Both the position numbers and the translations under genes were made by a program. Below the pieces are notes generated by a model. That model was not told the DNA's origin. It worked only from the letters and a program-made list of their open reading frames with translations, and did not search any database. Of a stretch of DNA of 64,000 nt, positions 47,090 through 58,290 are shown one piece after another; position 1 is the stretch's first letter, and the number at the start of each line of letters is the position of its first letter. Source of the DNA: Calycina herbarum. Lineage: Eukaryota > Ascomycota > Leotiomycetes > Helotiales > Pezizellaceae. Location of the stretch: the NCBI GenBank assembly GCA_001414485.1, contig LLEY01000111.1, positions 142,445-206,444 on the forward strand. The letters are read 5' to 3'.

Positions 47090-47848
47090 CTTGCTGGTAT
47101 TGTGGTTCCTTTTGACCGAGAGAACGTTGATAGATATCGAGTGGTCTGATATTTTGCCGAGTCTTCGAGTGCTATATTTGCCTTGAGGATGAGTGGTGCT
47201 ATTTGTAGGTGCAGTTTCATCATCATTCAAAGAATCACGCTGACCACTTGACTTGTGTGTCACATACAAAGAAACCCGTACGAAGTTCGTGAATCACATA
47301 GAAAGAACATGGAAAAGTTTTGAATTCTTCTGGTCTTAGACCCCCTTCTGATCCACAACATACTGTTCTGTCTTGTGTTATCTGACCAGATGTTCCTGTT
47401 CTTGTTTGCTGGTCCTTCAAATAACAAAATCAACTCCAGAAACACCCATAATACCCAGGTTTCACAATCTTTTTGGTTTCTGATCCATTCTAATTTATAA
47501 TGTAGTGATTTTTTTCACATTCTTTGACTAGAAGTCGCCATTCTTTGCTGTGCCTTCAAGAATATCAGCCATTGACCAACAGAAACAACTCCAACACGAC
47601 TCACAATACTCATGCTTCATATTATTCCTTCAGAGGACACCTGCAGCAACCGTTCCTCAAGAACACCAAGCACAAGAACAAAATCTCCTCCAAATACCCC
47701 ATCTACCACCACAAAATCGACCATATTTTCCTGGTACCAGGAACTTTCAGTGGTGTGTATTCCCAAGAGCAAAACAGCCGGAGTGATTGATATCGGAAGA
47801 CAAGAAGAGGTGTGGCATTCCAAGCACTTCCAGGCAAACAAAATATTT

Positions 47849-48701
47849 CTATAATCCTTCGTAATTGTTACTTCTGGGCGGAGAGGGGGCGGATACTTCA
47901 AGCGCATTGAACAACCTCGCAAGTTTTTCCTCAGATTCCTCGTCCACGTCACTCCCCATAACTCCTGCATGATATGGTGGAAGTCCTTCACAAGCACACT
48001 TTCCCAATATCGTGTTTTTGTCATGCTCTTCGGTCGTCATCCCTTGCCAGTAGTTTTCCATATTGCCAACCTGTTTGTTGATATTGTTGTAACCTGGGCA
48101 ACCTGATCCATGATTCTTCTTCAACCAGGACTCTACTTCTTTAGAAATGACCGAGATCGAAAGCCCACAGATGTTGAAACCACGATGTCTTAGTTCACGC
48201 TCAAAGAGCTTGTCTGGGAGGGGTTGTCCTGTGGCGTAATAGTACTCCGGATCCTCAAATATTCTGTCTGAGAGAATACCATCCTTGTTGTAGTACTTCT
48301 TGAACTGCTCCATCTGAGGTGGGTTGATTGGTGGTGGTCCCCATCTCTTCGTAGGAGGTTTTGCTGTATCACTCTTGTTAGCTCATGGTTCAGACGGCAG
48401 ATCTCTAAAACATACGTGGTTCCAATCTTGGTTTGCCTCCTCTCAGAGCTTCCCGCTCCCGTCGTACCTCCTCTTGTCTTCTAGCCTCCTGTTGAAATTG
48501 ACGAGATTGAGGGGTTTCTGGTGGGAGGAAACCAGGGATGCGTCCAGTCGCTGATGCCATAGTCACTGCGGCGGTCGGTTGTGAGGTGCTAGGCATTGTC
48601 AATCTTGGTGCTTGTGTTGGTCTCTGGTTCTGGTTTGTGTTTGGAGGAGGAGGAACCCAAAGTCGGCGATCTGGGGCCTGTGGTGATTTGGTGGGATCCA
48701 T
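47849..48701 (-). CDS. Orphan protein, 266 residues
   Basis: Exons (complement) 48701..48416 and 48363..47849; intron 48415-48364 (GTATGT donor, GATACAG acceptor, 52 nt). The N-terminal half is Pro/Gln-rich and disordered (MDPTKSPQAPDRRLWVPPPP), with a charged helix (RQEEVRREREALRGG). After the intron comes KRWGPPPINPPQMEQFKKYY and an apparently folded part: RIFEDPEYYYATGQPLPDK, HRGFNICGLSISVISKEVES, HGSGCPGYNNINKQVGNMEN and KCACEGLPPYHAGVM. The end is acidic (DVDEESEEKLARLFNAL). No known domain is recognised. The clean intron and the continuous conserved-looking exon 2 support a real gene, perhaps lineage-restricted. Confidence 0.6.
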
Positions 48702-48963
48702 GGTTGTGTTGTTGGAAGGTTTGAATGATGAACAACCGGCAATATAAAAGCTCGCTACCCATAGAGGTACTCATCGGAGGAACTTCGGATCTCGCGTAGC
48801 ACCTTTCTTGTCAAGGCAGCAGTTGAATGTTTTTCGCTTTTTTCGCGCTAATCTAGTGTTTGATCTTATATATTCGTATAATAGTATTAAATATTATAAT
48901 AAAAGCTATATTTTACTTTCTTAGACTTTCCAATTAAGCTAACTCTTTAATACTTATAATATC

Positions 48964-49387
48964 TATAACGTGCATGTATAGCGAACCGGCCAACTGAAAA
49001 CACACCTAAAATCGCGATTTTGACATTTTAATATCTTTACGAATTGTTGATTAAAAATTTCAAAATTAAAACTCTGATTTTATTACTATATAAATATAAA
49101 AGTTATAAAATGTAAGACTGGAGCTAATTTATATTAAAAAGTTATTAAAAGAAGAAGAAAAAAGACAATATTACAGGGGTATTTTTAAGCGAATCGCTAA
49201 GTAAAATCATATAGCGTCTGAAACTTAGAATTCTAAATATATATATAGTAATGAAATCAAAGTTTTAATTTTAAAACTTTTGATTAATAGTTCGTAGAGA
49301 TATTAAAATGTCAAAATCGCGATTTTAGGTGTGTTTTCAGTTGGCCAGTTCGCTTGTTTGGCCGGTTCGCTATACATACACGTTATA
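48964..49387. mobile_element. 424-bp inverted-repeat element (MITE-like)
   Basis: The left terminus TATAACGTGCATGTATAGCG matches the reversed right terminus TATAACGTGTATGTATAGCG, and identity continues through AACCGGCC. After a 17-nt insertion on the right side, it resumes with AACTGAAAACACACC and CTAAAATCGCGATTTTGACA for about another 60 bp. The interior is AT-rich and has no ORF. The flanks (ATAA/TATAATA) allow a TA target site. Confidence 0.8.
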
Positions 49388-50928
49388 ATAAAGCTAAATA
49401 ATCTTCTTTTAAAAGTATCTAAGAGTTAATTTTATAACAAGGTTTAGAAATAAAACTTTTGAATTCTTATACTTATAAAACTAGCTTTATACTACTTTCT
49501 TACACTTTCTTATGAGCTTAACTACTAATTACTTTTAATATAGCTTTATAAGAACTAGCTAGTTAGATATTTATTTAAGACTAAGGTTAAGAGTCGTTTC
49601 AATAGAGTAGTCGCTCTGATAAGTTCGCGGGTTATTAGTTTAGAGCTTCGTATATATACTATGCTTATAATGTGTTTGAGATTCAGCTAGAGATCTTATG
49701 TCAAGATTAAGAGGAGAGTTTAATAGTGGACAGAATAATAACGAGGCGAGCAATGGCCGATCGAATGTTACCTTATAACGTGTAGCTGTCACTGTCGCTG
49801 CTCTTCTCCTCCAAACGCCACCAATACTTTGACTGCCACCCACCATGCAAAGATTCCAGCTGGGGAATATTCCCACATCATAACGAATTCTCTAAGAAAT
49901 TTTAGTCGCATAGTCAATTCCTTCAAGTATGGCTTCTTTTGATTTACTCGTGGTTGAGGATTGGATTGGAAAGGAAACGAGACGAGGAGTTGGGAAATTA
50001 GCCACATATACACAGCCACCCCCTCTATGGGTTGCCCTTGCAGTTTTTGTTGCACATCGCTTGATTGGTCCAGTTGGTTAACTCGGGAATTGTTGAAAAA
50101 ACGTTCAGACCTCGTTTCTAGGACATTGCAATATCACTATTACACATAGTCAAGATATATATGGCCACGAGTGGAAGATAAATCTTGTTTAACCACCTTC
50201 TGGATGATGTTACTCTACTTGGAGGGGTGAGAAATGATGTTTGTTAGGTTCAAGCAGGAAGGCGGGTGAAGCAGCCGCATCATCACTTCCCCACTACAAC
50301 GTATTCTCTTTATGGATTAATCGTACACTACTGTTTTAGATCTAGAGAATAGTGAAAAAAGAGGCGTTGAAGGCAAACCCCTCTTGTAGGAAACTTAGCC
50401 AGATTAGCGGAAGCAGTGGCACCAAAGGTGCGCTGCATTTGCGAGACTTTGAAAATTTGAACTATACTTTCCAAAGCTCACCTACCGGTTTCTTTCCTTT
50501 TACCTTTTATAAACTCAGAAAACTCCATAAGCTTGAGTCATTTACTCGTGCAAATCAATCATAGGGTTTGAAAAGCTACGAACATATCTAACCTGTTCCT
50601 TCACCCCACTTCCCCCTATTTTGATCCATCGTGGAAAGCCAAGCAGCAAGGTGAATGCAAATTCGAAGGACCAACCTTGCAGTTAGTTACAAATAGTTGG
50701 ATGACTACGAGAATAATAGAACTCCGCTCGTTCGAAGTAACTCATAGGCTGGTTTATAACTTTAAGACTTCTAGGTTTTTGAAAATACTTTCCATTACTC
50801 CTTGGAACACTCTTCAACTTATTGTTACTATCCAACAGGACTGAAAGAATTATGTTTTACGAAAAAACTTACAATGACGTAGCATACACGCAGCAAGAAA
50901 TATATTGATTGTTTTTGTAAGTTTAATA

Positions 50929-51704
50929 CAGTCAGTTGCGATTTAAGCTTTAAATGTTTGGTTTGGTTTGTTTCCACTTATTATATATTAGCCGTGCACA
51001 AGAATAGTAAAAAGTTCAGAGAAATTCTTCTATTCGTCCTTAGAACTACTGGAATAGCTCTTAGAGTCCCTGGAATCGTCGTCGGTGTCACTGAATAACT
51101 CTCTATTCTTTGCGCACATCTCTAGCCACTCCTTATATGCCTCCGGTCCTTCCTGTCTAGCCTCCTCTTCATACCCCTTAGCTAGTCTCCTCCCTACCTT
51201 GTCCATCGCCTCCTTTCCTTCTTGTCTAGCTCTCTCCCTTTCTTTTCTTTCCCTCCGCTTCTCCTTCTCCCTTCTTCGCCTTCTCTTTATCCTTTTCTCG
51301 TAGTCCCTAGTATACCATCTAATCTATTGCTCTCTTATAAGACCTGCTTAGTTAAGAATATCTTGAAAGATAAGGCGGATATACTCTTTACTACGTCCGA
51401 TATCCTTTGCGATAGCTTATAGATTAGGAGTACTTGGGCTATTATTAATTGCTTTGCGAATAGCCTTTTTTTCTTTGTACGTGAATCGAGGTGCCATAGC
51501 TCATGGGGGAGGCTTCGGGGGGAGGCTTCGAGAGGTAGAGGAGGTTTCGAGAGATAGGTAGAGAGCTGTAGCTGTTTTGGGTATAGAGTTATAGCTGTTG
51601 TAGATGTGGTTAACGTTTTTTTGTTATTCTTACGCATAGATATTTTATATAATAAGTGGAACTAAACCAAACCACCCATTTCAAGCTTAAATCGCAACTG
51701 ACTG
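50929..51704. mobile_element. 776-bp inverted-repeat DNA element with decayed HTH ORF
   Basis: The left end CAGTCAGTTGCGATTTAAGC is identical to the reversed right end over its first 22 bases, and similarity continues about 60 bp (GTTTGGTTTG; CCACTTATTATATA). TA dinucleotides flank both ends (50927-50928 and 51705-51706), as in Tc1/mariner-type insertion. Inside is a single minus-strand reading frame (51497-51030) with three stops. No DDE transposase is present, so the element is non-autonomous. Confidence 0.85.
51030..51497 (-). pseudogene. Decayed helix-turn-helix/coiled-coil ORF of the TIR element
   Basis: 155 codons from ATG (51497) to TAG, interrupted by three in-frame stops (TAA, TAA, TAG). 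Each can be explained by a single C-to-T or G-to-A change (CAA, CAG or TGG to stop), the RIP signature. The N-terminus MAPRFTYKEKKAIRKAINN is followed by a helix-turn-helix-like segment (AIAKDIGRSKEYIRLIFQDI). Next is a Lys/Arg/Glu-rich coiled coil (KRIKRRRRREKEKRRERKE), then EEEARQEGPEAYKEWLEMC and an acidic Ser-rich end (SDTDDDSRDSKSYSSSSKDE). It could be the remnant of a DNA-binding domain of a longer transposase or a distinct short accessory protein; the terminal stop lies just inside the terminal repeat. Confidence 0.65.
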
Positions 51705-51781
51705 TAGACAATTAATTATTGTTTAAATAAGGTGGAACAATTACAATAATAATCTAGCGATTTTAAAATAATTACTAGAAG

Positions 51782-52215
51782 ACAGCTTTCTCTATCATCT
51801 CAAAACTCTTCGACTATTCTTATTATCTCAATGAACTGAAATAAGAATATTCTATAGAGAGACTTACTAGAAAGTAGCTTCTTAATTATTTAGGACATAG
51901 CTTTTTCTCCCATCGTCACACTCTTCAACTATTCTTATTAATTAAGAGAAATTGAACAAGAATATCTTATAAAGAGACTTACTGGAAAGTAGCTTCTTAA
52001 GGATTTAGAAAACATGTTTTCCCATCACACTGACACTCTTCAATTGTAACTATTACCCAAGAAAGCTAGAAAACAACATTCTATAAACCTACTTACTGGA
52101 AACTAGCTTCTTAACTATTTAGAAAACAGCTTCTTTGATCTCCGTAAAACCCTTCAATTATTCATTTTACCAAAGAAAAATAAGACAACAATATCCTACA
52201 AAAGAACTTACTAGA
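51782..52215. repeat. Tandem repeat with about 115-bp unit, roughly four copies
   Basis: The landmark ACTTACTRGAAA occurs at 51862, 51977, 52091 and 52206, i.e. every 114-115 bp. Within each unit, ACTCTTCAAYTATTC-like and CAGCTT-like sequences recur at constant offset. Copies differ by about 20-25 percent. The array starts about 80 bp after the right end of the TIR element. No coding potential is seen. Confidence 0.85.
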
Positions 52216-52629
52216 AACTCGTTGAGAAACTGTAATAATTCCAGTTTAATTGTTCTAGTAAGTTTAATAGAACATAATTCGTTATCCAAACAGGCTGGAA
52301 CAATGTCAGTTTATTAGCCTGGCTATTTTGAAGCAATCATTTAAAGCAATCACAATGAAAATGTTATGTTAGATCAATGAAGACACGTCAAATAATATCA
52401 CAACGGCACAGCAGAAGTTATATATGAAAACTTCATTGCAAAATAACCTCCACCAGCATTACCTCCACACACCTGACAGACGCCTTTATGGCTATTCTAT
52501 CCTACTTTCATCCCCTGAAAATAAGAAACCACCCGACACCTATCTTACAATACACATACAATACAAACTCCCCAACTCCACGCTACCCACGATCCAAAAC
52601 CCCAAAACTCCAGTCCCCCACCCCCTATC

Positions 52630-53555
52630 TTACAACACTTGACATCCAGTCAAGTGTTTCTTGGTTGCCTCTCCCCTCTTCTCCTCACATCCTGGGCAGT
52701 TGCATTCGAATCCGTAGAATCCCGGAAGCTCATCTGGCTTGTCAGAGTAGGAGATGGTTATCTCCTGCCCCTTGGGGATGTCCTTCCGTGCCGTGACCAC
52801 CAACAGATTCTCCTCCTTGTGGTATCTGTACCCGCAGTTTGAATGGGGTCGGCACTGGTGGTTAAACCGCGAACATTTAATGAAGATGCCGTTTTCTTCT
52901 CTGGTGGTTTTGAATCTAACAAATAGTCAGCAAGATATTCATAATAGCTCCAGTAATACAACAATACAAGGGAAAGGGGGGTTTTACCTGTTGGTGGAAA
53001 AAATGCTCGTGACTCTGTTGTCACTGGTAACTTCACCACCACCTCTGGGGTACGCGTGCAAGCTGAGGTATGCAGCTGTATCTTCCTCTGATAGACTCTG
53101 CCACTTGTTCCAAATTTGAATCTCCTTTGCCATGAAGAGAGGCGTCTCTGTAATGACGACCTCGCCTTCCTTGATGTCTTTGGTAGCAAAGGCACCAAGA
53201 CCTGCACCTGCCGACTCCCGTACCTCGAAGTGCTCGGTCGCAAACTTCGGGTCGTAGTTGAAAACAGGGAGTGTGGCATTGTCCCAGGCTGGCAAAGGAG
53301 ATGAAAGGGGTGTGACCGAGGAGGGAAGAAGGGACGGAAGAGGTAATTGAGTGGATGGCGGAAGAGAGAGGAGGGTAGAGGAGGGAAGGGTAGTCGCGTT
53401 GTGAGGACGTTGCCATCGCTACTTGTAATTAGAACTATGCATCACAAAGGGTAATGATGAAGACTCACCTGGTGCCAAGCAGCCACAAGCTCCGGATTTC
53501 CATTCCGAAACAAATCGTAGTCTTCAACCAAGTACGCCGTGGTTTGTGTAGACAT
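52630..53555 (-). CDS. SET-domain protein (SMYD-like, with post-SET Cys motif)
   Basis: Exons (complement) 53555..53469, 53418..52988 and 52915..52630; 267 residues. Introns: 53468-53419 (GTGAGT...AGTAG) and 52987-52916 (GTAAAA donor, GCTGAC branch site, TTGTTAG). The N-terminus is MSTQTTAYLVEDYDLF. The split SET core follows: FEVRESAGAGLGAFATKDIK with EGEVVITETPLFM, then SRFNHQCRPHSNCGYRY (the NHxCxPN-type pocket), ARKDIPKGQEITISYSD, and the post-SET FECNCPGCEEKRG. SET domains of this type transfer methyl groups from SAM to lysines; the substrate here is unknown. The first exon and the Leu/Pro/Ser-rich linker in exon 2 are assigned by splice sites and frame only. The fungal set of such small SET proteins is large and mostly uncharacterised. 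Confidence 0.83.
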
Positions 53556-56500
53556 CTCTACTGTTCGGAGTTAACAATGTTAGTTTATGCAAGGAAGTCT
53601 GCAACGAGCGAAATGGTGCGAGGTGAGAGAAGAGTAGCAGTGACTCGGCAATACGAGAGGGGGATGAAGAAGTAGGTGTTTGGCGCAGAGTCTCCCAATT
53701 ATCAATTCCTCTACGAGGGTAGCTATCTGGTCGTGTTGAGAGTGTATCACGGAGAGGATTGAATGCGAAGCAATTGCCAAAGTGAGTTTCCAAAATGAGA
53801 GTGCAGAAAGCCTAGACGTTGTCCTTTTCCGTAATTTTGTAGTGGTGACGAGTGAAGACAAGGTCGTTCAATGGTTGATGTATGTGGCTAGTGTCTATGT
53901 ATCCCAACCGTATGTATGTGCCAAGGAGAATTACTCCAAGAAACGACCAGGGAATCGAGTAACGTGGTTGAGATAGTCGGGAGTGTTGTAAAGAGAGGGT
54001 GTTTGGCCAAGTGTATGTTTGTTGTTGGTGAATATGGGACAGGGTGCTGTAGAGGAAGACGCTATGTGCAGATTTGGTTTCAAAGTCTCTTGAGGTAGAA
54101 CCGATTTCGCCGTGAAGAAAATTTCGACGCTGCGGGGTTGGCTTGCGATTGTAAAGCGAGTTCGAAGAGCGGACTACCAACGGACCACTACCTTTGGAGT
54201 GTCAAGGCAAGATTGGACGTATCGACTAGGGAAGTGGTTGCTTCTTGCCTTAGGATCTTCAAGAGCGCTTGTCTGATCTGAGCTTGTCGAAGTTTGATGC
54301 TGAGAGATTTCGTCTTTCCTTTTGGTCGAGTGAACTTGCGCGATGTGGTTTTCCTTGTTATGCGAATAGCACTATCTCCAAGTGGTGATAGAGGTAAACG
54401 CAATTTGTAGGATCGCAATAAGAATCAAGTGTTCTTGGAGAGAGAGAAGTATCTTTGCTTGTGGATGCAGTTGCAATCAGAAGTGAGGTGTCTTTTTGTA
54501 GAAATTTTTGACCAATTTTCGAGGGCGGTTGGTGAATCGAGGGTTGAGTTGATCGGAACCGAGGCGATAAGCGGAAAGTTTTCCGTTGATTTCCAGTTTC
54601 GGGTCGTTTCAACCAATTGAAAGCGAAAGCGCAGAGGAAGAAAGGCAGTGTGTGGCAGTTGGGAAATATGTGAAAGATGTGCAAGGGTGAAAACTCAAAA
54701 TTTGCACTCACCAATATTCACAAGCAGCCTTCCAAATGGGCACTGGCTATTGCCAACAACCAATTGGCTGGAAGAAGCAATCATTGTCTTTCTGCGAGCT
54801 TGGTCAGTGAATGTCCAACAAAAACAGCAAGGGTTCTGCCAAATATGGCATCAACCCCGCACACAACCAGTATTCTTCTAAAGCACCATAGTGTCTTTGG
54901 GTCAATGCCGACCCAAAGCCGCAATGAAGCAGAGCCATGCAAAGTGTTGGTCATACAGGTTGCTGATCCAGCAACCTGCAAGCAAAACAAGTGTCTGCAT
55001 GCAAGCGCATGCCCAGCCCTTCAGTACCAATTGGCCTTTGGGGATTTTGTTGTCTCTGCTTTTGCGTTGACATTGCTACTGCTATGGTCACACTCATGGC
55101 CATCGACAGGGCAATGTCAATGCAAAGGCAGGACAATTTACTTCAATGAGGCAGACTTTTCTTGGGGGAGTGGGAGAGTATCTTACTTGTATATTTTGAT
55201 TGTTGGTTTCTTTTCTTCTTTGGCTTTTTTCCAGGGCTTGAGTGGCTCTCTGAATTGAAGATCAAGGCGACAAAGGCAACCAAGGCGACCACGACGTTCA
55301 ATTGGAAACAAAGTGCAAGAGATGACAGTAGTAGGTTGTCCATGACTAGAACGAGACATTTTGAAGATAAAGAAGAGACAGGTGGGTGTGTAAACAGTTG
55401 TGCAAAGTACGATTTTTGATGATCAGAAGAGTGTTGTCGAACTTTGATGAGGCAGGGCAAGAGCAGCCTTAGAGAAAAACTTTTAAGACGGCAAGTGGAA
55501 ACGCATCTTCCGGTTCCACCCGTAGCCTACACGTGCAACGCTAGTAAACTGCCAATTGCATACCCTTGCCTTGTTAAACATATAGAGCGCAAAAAGCGGC
55601 AAGCAAAGATCCCAGTTTTGTTTTGAATTGTTTGGCACTTACTTTCAGTAGAAGAATTAGCAGGCATTTCTCAACTAGAGGAAAAGACAGCAAACCTACT
55701 TGTTGGATCGTATCAAGCGACTTCCCACTGATTCAACGAACCGTCAGTGAGGAGTCGCTTGTAAGTTCACCCTTTGGCCTCTTAGCAACTCTACAAGCAC
55801 GGCTCGCTTGAAATCCAGCTGTTGGCTTCCTCTCCTTCGGTCGCAATGGCTTGTGTGGATGTCATTTGCTAACTTTCTTTGCATAGCGCCAACCCAGCCC
55901 CAGATCAATCATCCCTTCAAACTGAAACCATGAAACCACCTCCATAGGTATCTTTCCTGCACAATGAGGCAGGTTGATCCCCGTCCATTATCCATCCGAA
56001 GAAGCTAACCTCCTGATGAAAGGAAAAACTAGAACTTACGCCAAATTCCAATACCAGGATTCGAATAAGCACACCCCCCCCCCCTTCCTTTACCAAGATA
56101 CTCGCACGGCTCGTTGGGGTACAGATGGATTTCAAGTACGCCATAAATCCTCTTGCTCTTAGTCTCCCTCGGGATCTTTCGGTCGCAACTGCGATAGGCT
56201 TTGCGGCTCTTACTCCCCCAAAAAGTTGAATTGCCCTTGAATCGGGGCTCTTTGCTGCCGACAGCACTCCTACGGTGCGAATATGCTTCCTTCTGTTGGC
56301 AAACAAAAGCCCTCGCACTATACCAAAATACCAAAAGGACAATCATAGGAAGAAATGTGATGCTTGAGTGGATAATCGAAAGAAAAGAAGTTCTCGGCGT
56401 CAAGAAGTTTCGCAGACGCTTCCGATAATGAATGGTTTCGCGTTGGTGTTGTCAATAACGAGGTGCGACCTTGACGATGTGACCTCGAGTTCAAGCACCA

Positions 56501-57395
56501 AGTTTGCTGTTTGCTTTATGGGGCAGGGGAATTCTTACCAGTAAAATTCTGTCAAAGTCTAGTTAGGGCATCGTGTGGGCGTCGAGCATGTTCCAAGTGG
56601 TCTTTGTCGAGGTCGTCATCTCTCTTACGCTCATGGCGTACGGGCATACATCCACAGCCACACTTCTCTTGCACTTCTCTCATACTCCTTCATACAAGGC
56701 CGGCACTGTCTTTCCTTTGAGAGCCCCTATACGGGAGGTGGGGGGGTTATTGCCCAGCCTCGGCGTTGCGACGATGCCATCTTGCCTTGGCATTCTGGAT
56801 ATCCGCTGGCAGCGTGTCTTCGAGATAGAGAGGTTGAATATAGGTGAGAAAATGGAAGCTGGAGGATCGAGGGGGGAGGTTAGTTACAGCCTGGAAGCCC
56901 AAAGAAGCTCCTGCGGTATATTCCCACCTTCTTTCGGGATATTCCCAGATACACTTTACTTCATTCCAATGAAAAGTACTTTATATTTGCCAGATTAGAT
57001 CGGATATTCTTCAACAAATTTTGAAAAAACTTCATGAATGACAACAGCTACAGGCAGGAAACAAATTGCGAAAAATCATCACGACTCGGTCATGTGATAT
57101 AATGTAACATCCAGAAATTTGTCAATAGGAATCTTATAGATAGTTAAGAAAAGAGTAATAAATTAGACATGACCCAAACAATCTCACATAACCTTTATTA
57201 AAAGAAAACGCCTATGCGGAAATGGATTATCAACAGAGTCACATGACTCTTCTCGACCAGCCAGATGCCCGGGTGGAAACTCCCACTGAGACTCAAATTG
57301 GATGATGGAGTCAGGTAAGTTTCTTCTGGGCCTATTCCAAAGGAGATGTTAATTAATGCTTTTCAAGTTATAACGCTTCCGCTGCCATCTCGACT
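53556..57395. other. Gene-poor region with a hairpin-rich segment
   Basis: 3.8 kb with no gene I can support. 54733-55128 is exceptionally rich in perfect inverted repeats (separate entry). A minus-strand frame starting near 55421 has a hydrophobic segment (LLLSSLALCFQLNVVVALVA) and a GTAAGA donor-like site, but nothing confirms it. C-runs occur near 56071-56081. Confidence 0.4.
54733..55128. repeat. Cluster of short inverted repeats (hairpins)
   Basis: Directly visible hairpins: GCCAA...TTGGC near 54739-54760; CTTTGGGTC/GACCCAAAG (54895-54903 and 54910-54918, perfect 9-bp arms); CAGGTTGCTG/CAGCAACCTG (54956-54965 and 54969-54978, perfect 10-bp arms, 3-nt loop); and an 18-bp pair with two mismatches, CTTTTGCGTTGACATTGC (55059-55076) and GCAATGTCAATGCAAAGG (55111-55128). 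GCATGC and CCAATTGG palindromes also occur. The nature is unknown. Confidence 0.7.
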
Positions 57396-58290
57396 GAATC
57401 TCCGAATTCTCCTTCGGCGGCCTGGTTTAATAACTTGGGCAACGGGTGGGTGGGCCAGAACAATGTGGAACCAGTCCAGTTCAATTTCTCGGGCCCCTAA
57501 TATGCTTGTGGAAGTCCAGCCATACCCGGTAGCCTCGCAGTCGATACACCAGCTGGCTCGTTTCTTGAATTCTAGTATTCTTATACATTTATACATCAGG
57601 GTTCTGTAGCATTTTACATGGCTGATTGCCAAGGGGAATGCCAGAAGGCTAATCTGGAACAGTTGGAATGGTTCAAGATCAAAGGGGAGGGGCTGGAGCA
57701 CAAAAATCGTGATGGAATGAAGAATGAAAGTGCTAGGACTGTGAGTGCAACTTTTTTCTTAGTGCTTGACTTCTGTAATGCTAGGTCAATGCCTCGTAAT
57801 CCATCCTCATGTCGTGGTGGTTACTTTTGTGCAGAAATCTTGCTAACCAACTTTAGTGGGCGACAAGACTCAATGAAAATTCTTTGCCAAACTCCCAGTT
57901 CAAGCATGTTGTGCCTTCTATCACAATACGTAAGCTACCTTTAGTTACTCAGCCCATATATCGTCACTCACTAACCCTTTCAAAGCAACAACACTTGCTT
58001 CAGGAAACTACATCCTAAGAGTAGAAATCACAGCCATACAGCATATCCAGGAAGGAGAGATCCAATTATATCCATATTGCTTCAACCCCAAAGTCACAGG
58101 TACCGGTTCAGGGAAACCAAAGGAAACAGTGATTCAGAAACTTTATAAACCAAGTGACTTTTTGTTTTCAGATGTGGCAAAAAATGTTATTTAAGAGAAG
58201 TATGACTATGGTGCCGATGTTCTAAATTCAAGTTATATTCCACCTATGAAATGGATCGTTCAGGGTCCCTCAGTTTGGGATGAAAAATTA
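57396..58290 (+). pseudogene. AA9 lytic polysaccharide monooxygenase pseudogene
   Basis: I see a decayed AA9 (formerly GH61) gene. In one frame from about 57420: SLAVDTPAGSFLEF, stop, YSYTFIHQGSVAFYMADCQG, then ECQKANLEQLEWFKIKGEGL. This matches the family pattern FxW...HxGPVxxYMAxCxGxC...LxWFKIxExGL, including the second copper-brace His. After probable introns at 57740-57785 and 57930-57985 comes TTLASGNYILRVEITAIQHI, then EGEIQLYPYCFNPKVTGTGS (GNYxLRxEIxALH; YPxC with the axial Tyr) and later SSYIPP...VQGPSVWDE, the usual TIPGPxVW end. Stops at 57498-57500, 57573-57575 and in the final exon break the frame; the second fits TGG to TAG. Active AA9 enzymes oxidatively cleave cellulose. The N-terminal His and signal peptide were not found. 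Confidence 0.68.

Larger units (their letters stand above)
48702..52629. other. AT-rich, transposon-derived region
   Basis: It holds two inverted-repeat elements and a 115-bp tandem repeat, listed separately. 48840-49740 and 51700-52400 are markedly AT-rich, as expected after RIP. No intact gene is seen; the open frames around 49640-50055 have no domain content. Confidence 0.55.

Noticed and set aside
54677..55258. 193-codon plus-strand ORF
   Set aside because: It overlaps the hairpin cluster, shows no conserved motif, and its hydrophobic end may be chance.
55917..56403. Open frames of 124-141 codons on the minus strand
   Set aside because: No family features and no splice or start support.
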